From Chryseobacterium sp. SN22 (GTDB taxonomy: Bacteria > Bacteroidota > Bacteroidia > Flavobacteriales > Weeksellaceae): a DNA stretch of 64,000 bases. The notes beneath the pieces are model-generated. The model saw nothing but the letters and a program-made list of their open reading frames with translations. It ran no database searches and was not told where the DNA came from. Each line of letters begins with the position of its first letter. The stretch's first letter is position 1. The stretch is from positions 1-64,000 of the forward strand of contig NZ_VTSX01000009.1 of the NCBI RefSeq assembly GCF_008329705.1, given 5' to 3'. Both the position numbers and the translations under genes were made by a program. Positions 52,584 to 61,399 of the stretch are shown here, piece after piece.

Positions 52584-53250
52584 AAAGCCAGGCCAATCAA
52601 AAAGCAGGATTATCATCCCTTTGGCGGTAATGGCATTGCTTTTTCTGGGAATAGGAATCGGAATGGGTTATTTCAAAAAGAATCTGTACACCGTGATGAA
52701 GGTTCCGGATTTTCAGCTGACGGATCAGAACAATAAAAAGGTCACCAATAAGGACATGCTCGGAAAAGTATACCTGGTGGAATTTTTCTTCAGCAGATGC
52801 CCGACGATCTGCCCCGTGATGAATACCAATATGAGAGCCATTGAAGACAAGATCGACCATCCTGATTTCGGGATTATTTCCATCAGCATCGATCCGGAAA
52901 ATGATACACCGGAATTGCTGAAAGAGCATGCTCAAAGAATAGGCGTAAAATCTCCAAACTGGCATTTTCTTACCGGCGACCGGGATTATATCGGAAAACT
53001 GGCCGATCAGTTCAATATTTATGTCGGAGATAAAGAAGACGAAAGCGAAAGCCTGAACCATAGCGGAATGATTGCACTGGTTGATAAAGACGGAAATATC
53101 CGTTGCCGGTACAACAAAGAGAACATGCCGATCCTCTATTACTCCGGACTGAATTATGAGGATCCGGAAGGAAAAACGCCGAAACTCACCGGGAAATACC
53201 ATCCCGACCGGGAAATGCTGATCGAGGATATCAGGAAGCTGTTGAAGTGA
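52570..53250 (+). CDS. SCO1/SenC-family copper chaperone
   Basis: SCO proteins are membrane-anchored, thioredoxin-fold factors that help insert copper into the CuA site of cytochrome oxidase or reduce its cysteines. The 226 residues from ATG 52570 have an N-terminal membrane anchor (about 14-34), the copper motif C77-PTI-C81 in SRCPTICPV, and H164 in LNHSGMIALVD. The start overlaps the YHS gene. The surroundings (YHS, small Cys proteins, SOD, MbnP) fit copper handling in the envelope. Confidence 0.93.
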   Translation: MSRNKKPGQSKSRIIIPLAVMALLFLGIGIGMGYFKKNLYTVMKVPDFQLTDQNNKKVTNKDMLGKVYLVEFFFSRCPTICPVMNTNMRAIEDKIDHPDFGIISISIDPENDTPELLKEHAQRIGVKSPNWHFLTGDRDYIGKLADQFNIYVGDKEDESESLNHSGMIALVDKDGNIRCRYNKENMPILYYSGLNYEDPEGKTPKLTGKYHPDREMLIEDIRKLLK

Positions 53251-53403
53251 GAGCTGGATGATGGATGATGGAAGTTGCTTTACTTAATTACAGCTTGTTG
53301 TCCTGTACAGGAATATTAGCAATTTATTGAATTTAATGCAGGATGCAGGACGCCGGAAGTTATAGTTTAATATTCAATTTTACATCAAACGGTTGATAAG
53401 CAT

Positions 53404-53411
53404 TAAATTTG
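53404..53411 (+). promoter_or_regulatory. Probable -7 box of the SOD gene
   Basis: TAAATTTG, exact TAnnTTTG match, 109 bases before the SOD start, leaving a long leader. Nothing else is obvious in 53251-53520 apart from two short GGATG...GGAAGTT phrases. Confidence 0.4.
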
Positions 53412-53520
53412 CTAAGATAGAGAAGAAGGTGAAGAAGGGACCTGAAGTGTATATAAACTTCCAGTTTCCATCACTCATTTTCCAACAAAGAAAAATACAA
53501 ACCACAAAAAACGAAACGTT

Positions 53521-54195
53521 ATGAAGATTATGAAAGTAGCTGCTCTAAGTGCAGTATTTGCGGCGCAGTTTGCGTTTGCCCAGTTTAAGCAGTCGCCTTT
53601 GCCGTATGCATACAATGCATTGGAAGGAAACATCGATGCCAAGACCATGGAAATCCATTATTCCAAACATGCAGCAGCTTATGTAGCCAACCTGAACAAA
53701 GCGATTGCCGGAACACCACAGGAAAAGCAGACCCTGTTTGAAATTATGTCAACGGCATCAAAACTGCCGATGGCCGTAAGAAACAACGCCGGCGGCCATT
53801 ACAACCACGAACTGTTCTGGACGGTGCTGACGCCGGTAAAGAATACGCAGCCTTCCGCAAAACTGGCGAAAGCCATCAATGATGCTTTCGGAAGCATGGA
53901 TGCCTTTAAAGAAAGGATGGCAAAAGCAGGAGCCGACCGTTTCGGATCCGGATGGGCGTGGCTGTCCGTTGACAGAAGCGGAAAACTTTTTGTTTCTTCA
54001 ACGCCGAACCAGGACAATCCTTTAATGGACGTTGTGGAAGAAAAAGGAACCCCTATTTTCGGGATTGATGTCTGGGAACATGCTTATTACCTGAAATACC
54101 AGAACAAAAGAGCTGATTACCTGACTGCTATATGGAATGTAACCAACTGGAAAGAAATCAGCAGAAGGTACGAAGAAGCCATCGGCAAAAGATAA
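53521..54195 (+). CDS. Exported Fe/Mn-family superoxide dismutase, Mn-type signature
   Basis: The enzyme turns superoxide into hydrogen peroxide and oxygen. The 224 residues begin with a signal peptide (SAVFAAQFAFAQ), so it acts outside the cytoplasm, unlike most members of this family. Metal ligands are H46 (TMEIHYSKH), H96 (GGHYNHELFW), D183 and H187 (GIDVWEHAYYL). AGGH and NQDNPLM (with Q164) favour Mn or cambialistic use over Fe. It is followed three bases later by the small CxGKCYL protein, so both probably form one unit. Confidence 0.93.
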   Translation: MKIMKVAALSAVFAAQFAFAQFKQSPLPYAYNALEGNIDAKTMEIHYSKHAAAYVANLNKAIAGTPQEKQTLFEIMSTASKLPMAVRNNAGGHYNHELFWTVLTPVKNTQPSAKLAKAINDAFGSMDAFKERMAKAGADRFGSGWAWLSVDRSGKLFVSSTPNQDNPLMDVVEEKGTPIFGIDVWEHAYYLKYQNKRADYLTAIWNVTNWKEISRRYEEAIGKR

Positions 54196-54198
54196 TAA

Positions 54199-54567
54199 AT
54201 GAACTTGATTTGCAGCATATTCCTCACTTTATTTGTGGTGTTCAGGCCTCTGATCCCACTGGTGGAATATGCTGTAAATTATGATTATATCGTTGAAAGA
54301 CTCTGTATCAACAAAAGCAGGCCTGACCTTCATTGCAACGGAAAGTGTTACCTCGGCAAAGAATTAGCAAAAACCAACGATACCGATTCCCTTCCTCTAA
54401 ACAAATCCAAAAATACAGGACAGAAGCTATCGGATATTTATATTCTTCCTGAAACAGCCGGTATTACAAAGGAAAATAAAGCCTTTTCATCAGAGTCCGG
54501 CTTTCTTTACAAAACAGATTACTCTTTCCTGTTCTTACAACACATTTTTAGGCCACCGGTTTTTTAA
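54199..54567 (+). CDS. Small exported protein with CxGKCYL motif (paralogue B)
   Basis: This 122-residue protein is a paralogue of the one at 51771-52139. Both have a hydrophobic N-terminus, then PLIPLVEYAVNYDYIVERLC, then CNGKCYLGKELAK, and end in an aromatic-x-Pro-Pro motif (here QHIFRPPVF). The family is not recognised and no function is known to me. Three conserved Cys and the position three bases behind an exported SOD and near SCO1 suggest a role in envelope copper or redox balance; this is inference. The middle between the Cys motif and the tail is variable. Confidence 0.75.
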   Translation: MNLICSIFLTLFVVFRPLIPLVEYAVNYDYIVERLCINKSRPDLHCNGKCYLGKELAKTNDTDSLPLNKSKNTGQKLSDIYILPETAGITKENKAFSSESGFLYKTDYSFLFLQHIFRPPVF

Positions 54568-54797
54568 GTTACTTTTCACCTCTTTAACGGCAAAAGTTTC
54601 ACGGTTAATCTGTCGGTCTTTACTTCAATGAATTTCAGCGAAGCTTTGACCTGCTGATTTTCAATATTCCGCTTTAATTTTTATAAAGACGGCGCGGATA
54701 TTTTCTATCGTGTAAATCTCACTTTTGTCCCTATAAAATTGAATGTTTTCATTCAATCAATACTTCTATTTAAAAAAATCAACTTAAAAAATCAACA

Positions 54798-55625
54798 ATG
54801 AAAATTTATAAATTTTTGTATTCATTACTTATTGCCATTACATTTTCTACTCTTACCGCCTGCAGGAGCAATGATGATGACGATTCATCACAGGAAACCC
54901 TTGGAAATCTTCAGCTGAAATTTGAGAACGGATTCAACAATCTCGGTAACATTGTTTTGAACCAGACCATACAGACGTCTTTTAACGGACAAAAGCATCA
55001 GTTTTCTGCCTTGAAGTACGTAATCAGCAATATTACGCTCATCGATGAAAACGGCGGGGTCTTCAGATATCATTACAACGATCCGGATCAGGGGGCTTTT
55101 ATCATCGATCAGGCAGAAGCGGTTGCAGGAATCAATTACATTAATCTTACGGAAATTCCGAAAAACAATTACCGAAAAGTGAAGATCGGTTTGGGGATAA
55201 GCCGGAATGCTTATCTCATCGGGCAGGACGGCCAGGGGATTTTCTGGCAGAAGGCGAAAAAGGCAGGCATGGCTTGGTCATGGGCGGCTGGATATATTTT
55301 TACGAAACTTGAGGGGAGATACGGAACCGCTTTACCCACTAATGAATTTATGAACCATTGTGGAAATATGGGAAATACATCGGCCAACAATACCCCGGAT
55401 CTTTACCGTGAAATCACCCTTGATCTGCCTACGGCTGCACGTGTTTCAAGAGACATTACGCCTTCTGTGCATATTCTGGCGGATCTTAATCAATACCTCA
55501 GCGGAGAAACCGCTTTAATACTGGATAATTCCAATGATATGGCTATGGGATCCAACCAACATCTGGTGAATGTTACCAACAATCTGGCAAAAATGTTTAA
55601 AGTAGATCATGTTCATAATGATTAA
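54798..55625 (+). CDS. MbnP-family copper-binding lipoprotein
   Basis: The 275 residues begin with a lipoprotein signal (TFSTLTAC, Cys22). The segment KKAGMAWSWAAGYIFTKLEG, with W160 and W162, is the MbnP-family hallmark. In methylotrophs MbnP and relatives bind copper, and one Trp can be oxidised to kynurenine by a di-heme partner, MbnH. An Asn-His-Cys segment (FMNHCGN) and C-terminal HVHND may add ligands. The next gene is a di-heme MauG/MbnH-like enzyme whose start overlaps this stop, the known pairing. It is probably anchored in the outer membrane. Confidence 0.9.
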   Translation: MKIYKFLYSLLIAITFSTLTACRSNDDDDSSQETLGNLQLKFENGFNNLGNIVLNQTIQTSFNGQKHQFSALKYVISNITLIDENGGVFRYHYNDPDQGAFIIDQAEAVAGINYINLTEIPKNNYRKVKIGLGISRNAYLIGQDGQGIFWQKAKKAGMAWSWAAGYIFTKLEGRYGTALPTNEFMNHCGNMGNTSANNTPDLYREITLDLPTAARVSRDITPSVHILADLNQYLSGETALILDNSNDMAMGSNQHLVNVTNNLAKMFKVDHVHND

Positions 55626-56691
55626 ATTCTTTAAACCATCCAGGACGGAGCGGGAAACTGCTCTTCGTTTTCTGCTGTTCTTAAGCGTACTTACGCTATT
55701 TTCGTGCGCTGATGACCCTATGGAACCGTTATCAGAAGATGAGGTTTATCTTCTTGAAAAACCTTCGGGATTTCCCGAAATAACTTTTGATGTCACAGAA
55801 AACCCGGTTACGGTTAACGGAGTCGCCTTAGGCAAGCAACTGTTTTACGAAGGAAGATTATCCCGGAATAACACGATTTCCTGCGGCTTCTGCCATATTC
55901 AGGAATATGCTTTTACCCATCACGGCCATAACGTAAGCCACGGAATCGATGACAGGCTCGGCATTCGGAATGCCCCGCCCCTTCAGAACATGGCCTTTCT
56001 TAAAAATTATACCTGGGACGGTGCAGGCCATCATTTGGACGAAAGATCCTTGGTTCCCATTACCACAGATTTTGAGATGGACAGTTCTCTTCCTGAAGCT
56101 GTAGGGAAGCTGAATGCCGATCCGAAATATAAAAAGCTGTTTAAAGCGGCATATGGTAATGAAAATATTACGGGGGAAAAAGTGTTGAAGGCCTTATCGC
56201 AGTTTATGGCAACGATGGTTTCAGCCGATTCAAAGTATGACCGGATGAAAAAAGGAACAGCAGCTTTTACAACAGAAGAAAACCAGGGAATGGCTCTGTT
56301 TCAGCAGAAATGTGCCTCCTGCCACAGCGGCGGACTTTTTACGGATGAAAGCTACCGGAATACCGGGATGTATTATAATGCACAGTTCGGCGACAGGGGA
56401 AGATACAGGGTAACGCTGGACTGGAATGACAATATGAAATTCAGGGTCCCAAGTTTAAGAAATGTAGAATATACTGCGCCGTATATGCACGACGGAAGAT
56501 TTTACACGTTGGAAGCGGTGATGAATTTTTATTCTGATAACGTGGAAAATCAGCCGAATATTGATCCTCTGCTGAAACAGAACGGTCATCTCGGAATTCC
56601 CATGACCGGCCAGGAGAAACAACTTATTATTGCTTTTCTGAAAACATTGAGCGATAAAAATTTCATTGCCAATCCAAAATTTGCAGAATAA
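55609..56691 (+). CDS. Di-heme cytochrome c peroxidase/MauG family enzyme, MbnH-like
   Basis: The 360 residues hold two c-type heme motifs, C92-GF-C95-H96 and C235-AS-C238-H239, and the family's KQLFYEGRLSRNNTISC and FRVPSLRNVEYTAPYMHDG. A lipoprotein signal ends at FSC (Cys33). This is the MauG/CcpA/MbnH architecture; in MbnH the di-heme centre oxidises a Trp of the partner MbnP. Because the gene overlaps the MbnP gene by 17 bases, the MbnH role is the best guess. ATG 55618 is an alternative start. It is followed by a beta-barrel gene 7 bases later. Confidence 0.9.
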   Translation: MFIMIKFFKPSRTERETALRFLLFLSVLTLFSCADDPMEPLSEDEVYLLEKPSGFPEITFDVTENPVTVNGVALGKQLFYEGRLSRNNTISCGFCHIQEYAFTHHGHNVSHGIDDRLGIRNAPPLQNMAFLKNYTWDGAGHHLDERSLVPITTDFEMDSSLPEAVGKLNADPKYKKLFKAAYGNENITGEKVLKALSQFMATMVSADSKYDRMKKGTAAFTTEENQGMALFQQKCASCHSGGLFTDESYRNTGMYYNAQFGDRGRYRVTLDWNDNMKFRVPSLRNVEYTAPYMHDGRFYTLEAVMNFYSDNVENQPNIDPLLKQNGHLGIPMTGQEKQLIIAFLKTLSDKNFIANPKFAE

Positions 56692-56698
56692 GTATACC

Positions 56699-57637
56699 AT
56701 GAAGAAGATATTTTTGATTATAAGTCTGGTGATCTGTTTCTTAAGTCAGGCCAGAATACCAGGAGACAGTTTATATTTTCCCAAGCCATTTAAGGCGGCC
56801 GTTTTCGAGGACTGTGATGCCTGTGGCTGTGCGGCGGGAAACGGATCTTCAGGTTTTGAATCTTTGCTGAATCCGCAGTTTATCGGGGTTAAATATTTTG
56901 CCCAGCATTATAAGGCAAAGGAGAATCTATTTGTTCATGACTTAACCCAGGATCAGTATTTCAATACCCTTCAGCTGTGGGGAAAGATTCCGGTTGCTGA
57001 AAAATTGAGTGTTTATGCAAATGTTCCGTTTCACTTTCACACGAAAAAAACGTTACAGGGAGACATCAGCATCCATGGAATCGGTGATGCAAATGTTATG
57101 GGCATTTATCAGCTGATCAACTCAGGCAGTTCTCACCAGCTAAATGGTGGTTTAGGAGTGAAAATTCCGCTTGGGAAATTTAATGAAAAAGGACTTTCCG
57201 GTGTAAACCCCAGTTTTCAGCTGGGAACCGGAAGCTGGGATTATCAGATGATGCTGAATTATAAATTTCAGAAAGGCAGAGCAGCGTTCCTGCTGAATAC
57301 TGATTATACGGTAAAAACCGAAAACCGGAAACATTATCGTTTTGGGAACCAATGGAACTATTCAGCCACAGGCTTCTATCAGATTTCGGGAAATGGGGAT
57401 ATCATTTTCTCCGGAAAAGCAGGAATGCAGGGGGAAGTGTACGACCGGAACAGGCAGTTCGGCGAGATCCTGCCCAATACCGCCGGGAGCGCACTATACG
57501 GAAAGTTTGGGTTCGAGGCAGCCTATAAAAGGATCAGCCTCGGCAACGAAATTATGCTTCCGGTTTATTCTGATCTGGCCGGAGGGGATCTTGAAGCAAA
57601 ATCCCGTTTCAGCCTTTTCATGAATATTGGGATCTGA
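56699..57637 (+). CDS. Outer-membrane beta-barrel transporter-like protein with Cys-rich N-terminus
   Basis: The 312 residues from ATG 56699 have a signal peptide (SLVICFLSQA), a Cys-rich stretch DCDACGCAAGNGSSG just behind it, and then a barrel of alternating strands resembling the Phenol_MetA_deg type, ending SRFSLFMNIGI. The CxxCxC motif suggests metal binding at the periplasmic end of the barrel. It is the third gene of the MbnP-MbnH unit. A role in copper uptake or efflux through the outer membrane is inferred from position only. Confidence 0.8.
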   Translation: MKKIFLIISLVICFLSQARIPGDSLYFPKPFKAAVFEDCDACGCAAGNGSSGFESLLNPQFIGVKYFAQHYKAKENLFVHDLTQDQYFNTLQLWGKIPVAEKLSVYANVPFHFHTKKTLQGDISIHGIGDANVMGIYQLINSGSSHQLNGGLGVKIPLGKFNEKGLSGVNPSFQLGTGSWDYQMMLNYKFQKGRAAFLLNTDYTVKTENRKHYRFGNQWNYSATGFYQISGNGDIIFSGKAGMQGEVYDRNRQFGEILPNTAGSALYGKFGFEAAYKRISLGNEIMLPVYSDLAGGDLEAKSRFSLFMNIGI

Positions 57638-57938
57638 AATGTTTAGGCAATGTTTATCCACTAATAATAGCATTTGTTTAAGAGGCTGGAACAAAGGATT
57701 GAAATAATAATAATAATCACCAAAAAGTTTTAAAGTCGGCCGGCTTACTTATCTGAAGCCGGCCCTTTTAAAAAGTGAAGCAGCAATCAGGAACCGAACC
57801 GTATCATGAAAATTTCAATTCTGTACGTCGAAACATTACCGGAGACTTAGCTTATCATTGAAACAGAACGTTTTAGTAAATGAATTTGATTGAAAATCAA
57901 TATTTTAATTTAAATACTGCATCTGTGAATTATTTTTC
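57638..57938. other. Intergenic region with terminator
   Basis: Between the beta-barrel gene and the cobalamin promoter no gene is seen. The only clear element is the terminator at 57733-57770. Confidence 0.6.
57733..57770 (+). terminator. Intrinsic terminator of the MbnP/MbnH unit
   Basis: GGCCGGCTT at 57738-57746 pairs perfectly with AAGCCGGCC at 57756-57764 and is followed by CTTTT; flanking A and T extend the stem. Confidence 0.85.
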
Positions 57939-57946
57939 TATCTTTG
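57939..57946 (+). promoter_or_regulatory. Probable -7 box of the cobalamin operon
   Basis: TATCTTTG is an exact TAnnTTTG match directly ahead of the riboswitch. No clear -33 TTG is seen. Confidence 0.55.
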
Positions 57947-57949
57947 CCG

Positions 57950-58110
57950 CAGTCTGGTGAGCCGTAAAAAGCGCTTAAAAGGGAATCCGGTGAAAATCCG
58001 GGACAGACCCGCTGCTGTAAGCTCCATCATAAAGTTTCTGAAGACAACATCCACTGTTTTTTACGGGAAGGATTTCGGAAACGGAGTAAGTCAGAAGACC
58101 TGCCGGATCA
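57950..58110 (+). promoter_or_regulatory. Cobalamin (adenosylcobalamin) riboswitch
   Basis: The conserved blocks occur in order: GGTGAGCC, AAAAGGGAATCCGGTGAAAATCC, GACAGACCCGCTGCTGTAAGC, a variable arm, and the B12-box end AGTCAGAAGACCTGCC at about 58089-58104. These aptamers bind adenosylcobalamin and lower expression of B12 uptake genes when it is plentiful. The gene downstream is a BtuB-like receptor. About 120 bases lie between aptamer and start; no strong terminator was seen there, so control may be translational. Confidence 0.95.
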
Positions 58111-58232
58111 TTTATCGTTTGACGCTTTCGTGGAATAAAGCTTAGGACATCATTGATTCTGTGCAGGATACAGCTGTGCCTGATCATTGTATTCTTATAT
58201 CCGTTAGCGTCATCATTATCCCTAATGAGCTA

Positions 58233-60254
58233 ATGGTGACCACATTTTTTACATCCTCATTTCAGAAGATGGCCTGCGCAATATTTGTACTGGCTGCTAC
58301 CTTTATTTTTTCACAATCAAGGAAAGATACCGTTAAGGAACAGACCATTGTTCCCGTTACCCTGAAGAAAAAAAAATTTAAGGAAATACTTCCTGCACAG
58401 GTCTTGTCCGGGGAGGAACTCGAAAGGCTGAACAGCCAGTCGGTAGCGGATGCGCTGCGGTATTTCTCCGGGGTCCAGATCAAGGATTACGGTGGGATCG
58501 GCGGCCTGAAGACCATCAACATCAGGAGCATGGGGAGCCAGCATGTCGGAGTCTTCTACGATGGGATCCAGATCGGGAATGCGCAGAACGGGATTGTGGA
58601 TCTGGGAAGGTATTCCCTGGATGACCTGGAAGAAATTTCTCTATACAATGGACAAAAAAGTGAAATTTTTCAGCCTGCCAGAGATTTCGGCTCTTCAGGA
58701 TCCATTTATCTACAGCCAAAAATTCCGGTGTTTAATGCTAAAAGAAAAACAAATCTCGTTATAAGGTCCAAGAACAGCTCGATTGATCTTTTCAACCCAT
58801 CCTTTCGCCTGGAACAGAAAATCTCAGAAAAAATTTCAGCAAGCTTCAGTTCGGAATTCCTGCAGAGTGACGGCATTTACAAATACCGGTATCGGAAAAA
58901 ATATCCTGACGGCGAAATCGCTTACGATACAATTGCCAGAAGGCTGGATTCAGATATACGGGCCAGACGCTTTGAAACAGGTTTGAATGGTAGCCTCAGC
59001 AACGGAAGCTGGAATGTAAGAGGGTACGGATACCTGTCCGACCGCGGAATCCCGGCTGCTATTGTCAACAACCGCTTCGACGGACGCGGGCAAAGACAGA
59101 GGGATGAAAATTTTTTCGTTCAGGGAAGTTTCAGGAAAAAAATATTTCCGAAACTTGAAACGCAGCTGAAGGCCAAATTTGCTTATGACTACACCCATTA
59201 TATCGATACGGTTTCGTCCATAAAAATTCAGAACCAGTACATCCAGAGGGAACTTTATGTATCCAACTCAAATTTACTTGCGCTCACTTCAGATTGGGAC
59301 GTAAGTGCAAGCATCGATTTTCAGTATAATAATCTTAACGCGGATCTGGTTAATTTCTCCTATCCGATCCGGTATACGACCCTGGCTGCTTTTGCAACGA
59401 CCTACCGCTGGAACCGCCTGAAATTCCTGGGAAGCGTGCTCGGAACTTTTATTTCCGAAACCGTGGAAAAAAATGCGGCCTCACCGGACAGGACGGAATG
59501 GACCCCTTCAGCATTCCTGAGCTATCAGCCTTTTGCAGGAAAAGATTTTACGGTTCGCGCTTTTTACAAAAGGATTTTCAGGATGCCCACTTTCAATGAT
59601 CTGTATTACACGATGATCGGCAGTAGTTTACTAAAACCGGAATTCACCAATCAGTACAATCTCGGGTTTTCCTATTCCAGAGGGTTTTCAAAATCTGTCC
59701 TGCAAAGGATTTCTGTTAAGGCGGACGGATATTTCAACAAAGTGGAAGATAAAATTATCGCTGCCCCGAACGGAAGCATGTTCCGGTGGACGATGCTGAA
59801 CCTGGGAGAAGTCGAAATCATAGGAACAGACCTCAATCTTCAGGCTGACCTGCTTTTCGGAAAAGTGAAAGTCCATCCTTTGGTGAGCTATACATTCCAG
59901 AGAGCAAGGGATTTTTCGGATCGGGAAGAATCGTATTTCGGGCATCAGATTCCGTATACTCCGTGGCATAGCGGTTCATTTTCTATGATGGCGGCTTATA
60001 AGAACTGGAGCTGCAATTACAGTTTTATCTATGTCGGGGAGCGTTATGACGTGAACCAGAACAACATTCAATACAATTATATTCAGCCCTGGTATACGCA
60101 TGACCTGTCTTTTCAGCGGAAAATAGAATGGAGAGAGCATCAGTTTAAAGCCAGTTTTGAAATCAATAATATTTTCAACCAATACTATGACGTGGTGCTG
60201 AATTACCCGATGCCAGGCCGGACCTTCAGATTTATTCTAAGCTTTACCTTATGA
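58233..60254 (+). CDS. BtuB-like TonB-dependent cobalamin receptor
   Basis: This outer-membrane receptor is 673 residues from ATG 58233, or 661 from ATG 58269; both leave a signal peptide ending FIFSQ. The plug holds PAQVLSGEELERLNSQSVADAL, YFSGVQIKDYGG and NIRSMGSQHVGVFYDGIQI, then a 22-strand barrel ending GRTFRFILSFTL. The size and a cobalamin riboswitch upstream support B12 as cargo. There is no carboxypeptidase-like N-terminal domain. It overlaps the next gene by 4 bases (ATGA). Confidence 0.92.
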   Translation: MVTTFFTSSFQKMACAIFVLAATFIFSQSRKDTVKEQTIVPVTLKKKKFKEILPAQVLSGEELERLNSQSVADALRYFSGVQIKDYGGIGGLKTINIRSMGSQHVGVFYDGIQIGNAQNGIVDLGRYSLDDLEEISLYNGQKSEIFQPARDFGSSGSIYLQPKIPVFNAKRKTNLVIRSKNSSIDLFNPSFRLEQKISEKISASFSSEFLQSDGIYKYRYRKKYPDGEIAYDTIARRLDSDIRARRFETGLNGSLSNGSWNVRGYGYLSDRGIPAAIVNNRFDGRGQRQRDENFFVQGSFRKKIFPKLETQLKAKFAYDYTHYIDTVSSIKIQNQYIQRELYVSNSNLLALTSDWDVSASIDFQYNNLNADLVNFSYPIRYTTLAAFATTYRWNRLKFLGSVLGTFISETVEKNAASPDRTEWTPSAFLSYQPFAGKDFTVRAFYKRIFRMPTFNDLYYTMIGSSLLKPEFTNQYNLGFSYSRGFSKSVLQRISVKADGYFNKVEDKIIAAPNGSMFRWTMLNLGEVEIIGTDLNLQADLLFGKVKVHPLVSYTFQRARDFSDREESYFGHQIPYTPWHSGSFSMMAAYKNWSCNYSFIYVGERYDVNQNNIQYNYIQPWYTHDLSFQRKIEWREHQFKASFEINNIFNQYYDVVLNYPMPGRTFRFILSFTL

Positions 60255-61387
60255 AAAAAACGAACTTTTACCTGATCCTTATGTTGCTGGTTACCCTCGT
60301 TTCCTGCAGGACGGATGAATACATCGACCGCGAAGAGGCCGAAAGCGGATTGGCACAGCCGGAAGATACCGCCATTAAAGGATTCTATCTGCTGAATGAA
60401 GGCAATATGGGCAGCAACAAGGCAACGCTCGATTTCTTCGATTATACTACCGGGACCTATCACCGGAATATCTATGCCGAGATCAATCCGAATGTCGTTA
60501 AAGAGCTGGGCGATGTGGGAAACGATATCCGGATTTACGGGAATAAACTGTATGCCGTCATCAATGTATCCAATAAGATCGAAGTGCTGGATGCCAGAAC
60601 AGCTAAAAGAATTAAAACCATCAATCTCGAAAACTGCCGGTACCTCGCCTTTAAGAATGGTAAAGCTTACGCATCAAGCTATGCCGGCCCGGTTTCAGTA
60701 AATCCCAACGCACCGCTGGGAAAAGTAGTGGAAATTGATACGGCTTCCCTGACGATTCAGCGTTCTGCCGTGGTGGGATACCAGCCTGAGGAAATAGAAA
60801 TTGTAGGAAATCAGCTCTTTGTAGCCAATTCAGGAGGCTATAAATTTCCGGATTATGATAAAACGATTTCCGTGGTGGATCTGACTTCTTTTACGGAAAC
60901 CAAAAAGATAGACGTGGCGATCAATCTTCACCGGATTAAAAAAGATGGCTATGGCGATCTGTATGTTACCTCCAGAGGAGATTATTATAACGTACCTTCA
61001 AGTCTGTTCGTCATTGATGCTGTGACAGGACAGATAAAGAAAGACTTTCACATTCCGGTAAGTGAAATGGTGATCGTGAATGACAAGCTGTATTACTACG
61101 GAAACGAATTCAACTACAATACCCATACCTATAAAAAAAACTTCGGGATCATTGATGTGAAAACCGAGCAGGTCATTTCCAACTCAATGATCGATCAGGA
61201 ATATGTAAGTGCCATCAAGACGCCTTACGGAATTGCGGTAAATCCGGTTACCGAAGACATTTACATAACCGATGCCAGAAATTATGTCTCCACAGGCTAT
61301 GTGTATTGTTTCGATAAAAACGGACACTTCAAATGGAAGACCGAAGGTGGAAATATCCCGGCCCATTTTACTTTTTTATACAAATAA
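60251..61387 (+). CDS. BtuG-like surface lipoprotein, YncE-type beta-propeller
   Basis: The 378 residues begin with a lipoprotein signal (LMLLVTLVSC, Cys19). Repeated blades follow, e.g. GFYLLNEGNMGSNKATLDFF, NKIEVLDARTAKRIKTI, KTISVVDLTSFTETKKIDV and LFVIDAVTGQIKK, typical of YncE/DUF5074-type propellers. In Bacteroides thetaiotaomicron the lipoprotein BtuG, a seven-bladed propeller encoded next to btuB, captures B12 at the surface and passes it to BtuB. Position behind the B12 riboswitch and BtuB supports the same role here. Direct homology to BtuG is judged by eye. Confidence 0.85.
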   Translation: MKKTNFYLILMLLVTLVSCRTDEYIDREEAESGLAQPEDTAIKGFYLLNEGNMGSNKATLDFFDYTTGTYHRNIYAEINPNVVKELGDVGNDIRIYGNKLYAVINVSNKIEVLDARTAKRIKTINLENCRYLAFKNGKAYASSYAGPVSVNPNAPLGKVVEIDTASLTIQRSAVVGYQPEEIEIVGNQLFVANSGGYKFPDYDKTISVVDLTSFTETKKIDVAINLHRIKKDGYGDLYVTSRGDYYNVPSSLFVIDAVTGQIKKDFHIPVSEMVIVNDKLYYYGNEFNYNTHTYKKNFGIIDVKTEQVISNSMIDQEYVSAIKTPYGIAVNPVTEDIYITDARNYVSTGYVYCFDKNGHFKWKTEGGNIPAHFTFLYK

Positions 61388-61399
61388 TCAGAATATAAT

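Noticed and set aside
58161..58232. N-terminal extension of the BtuB-like receptor
   Set aside because: It starts at GTG near the riboswitch and puts non-signal residues before the signal peptide.
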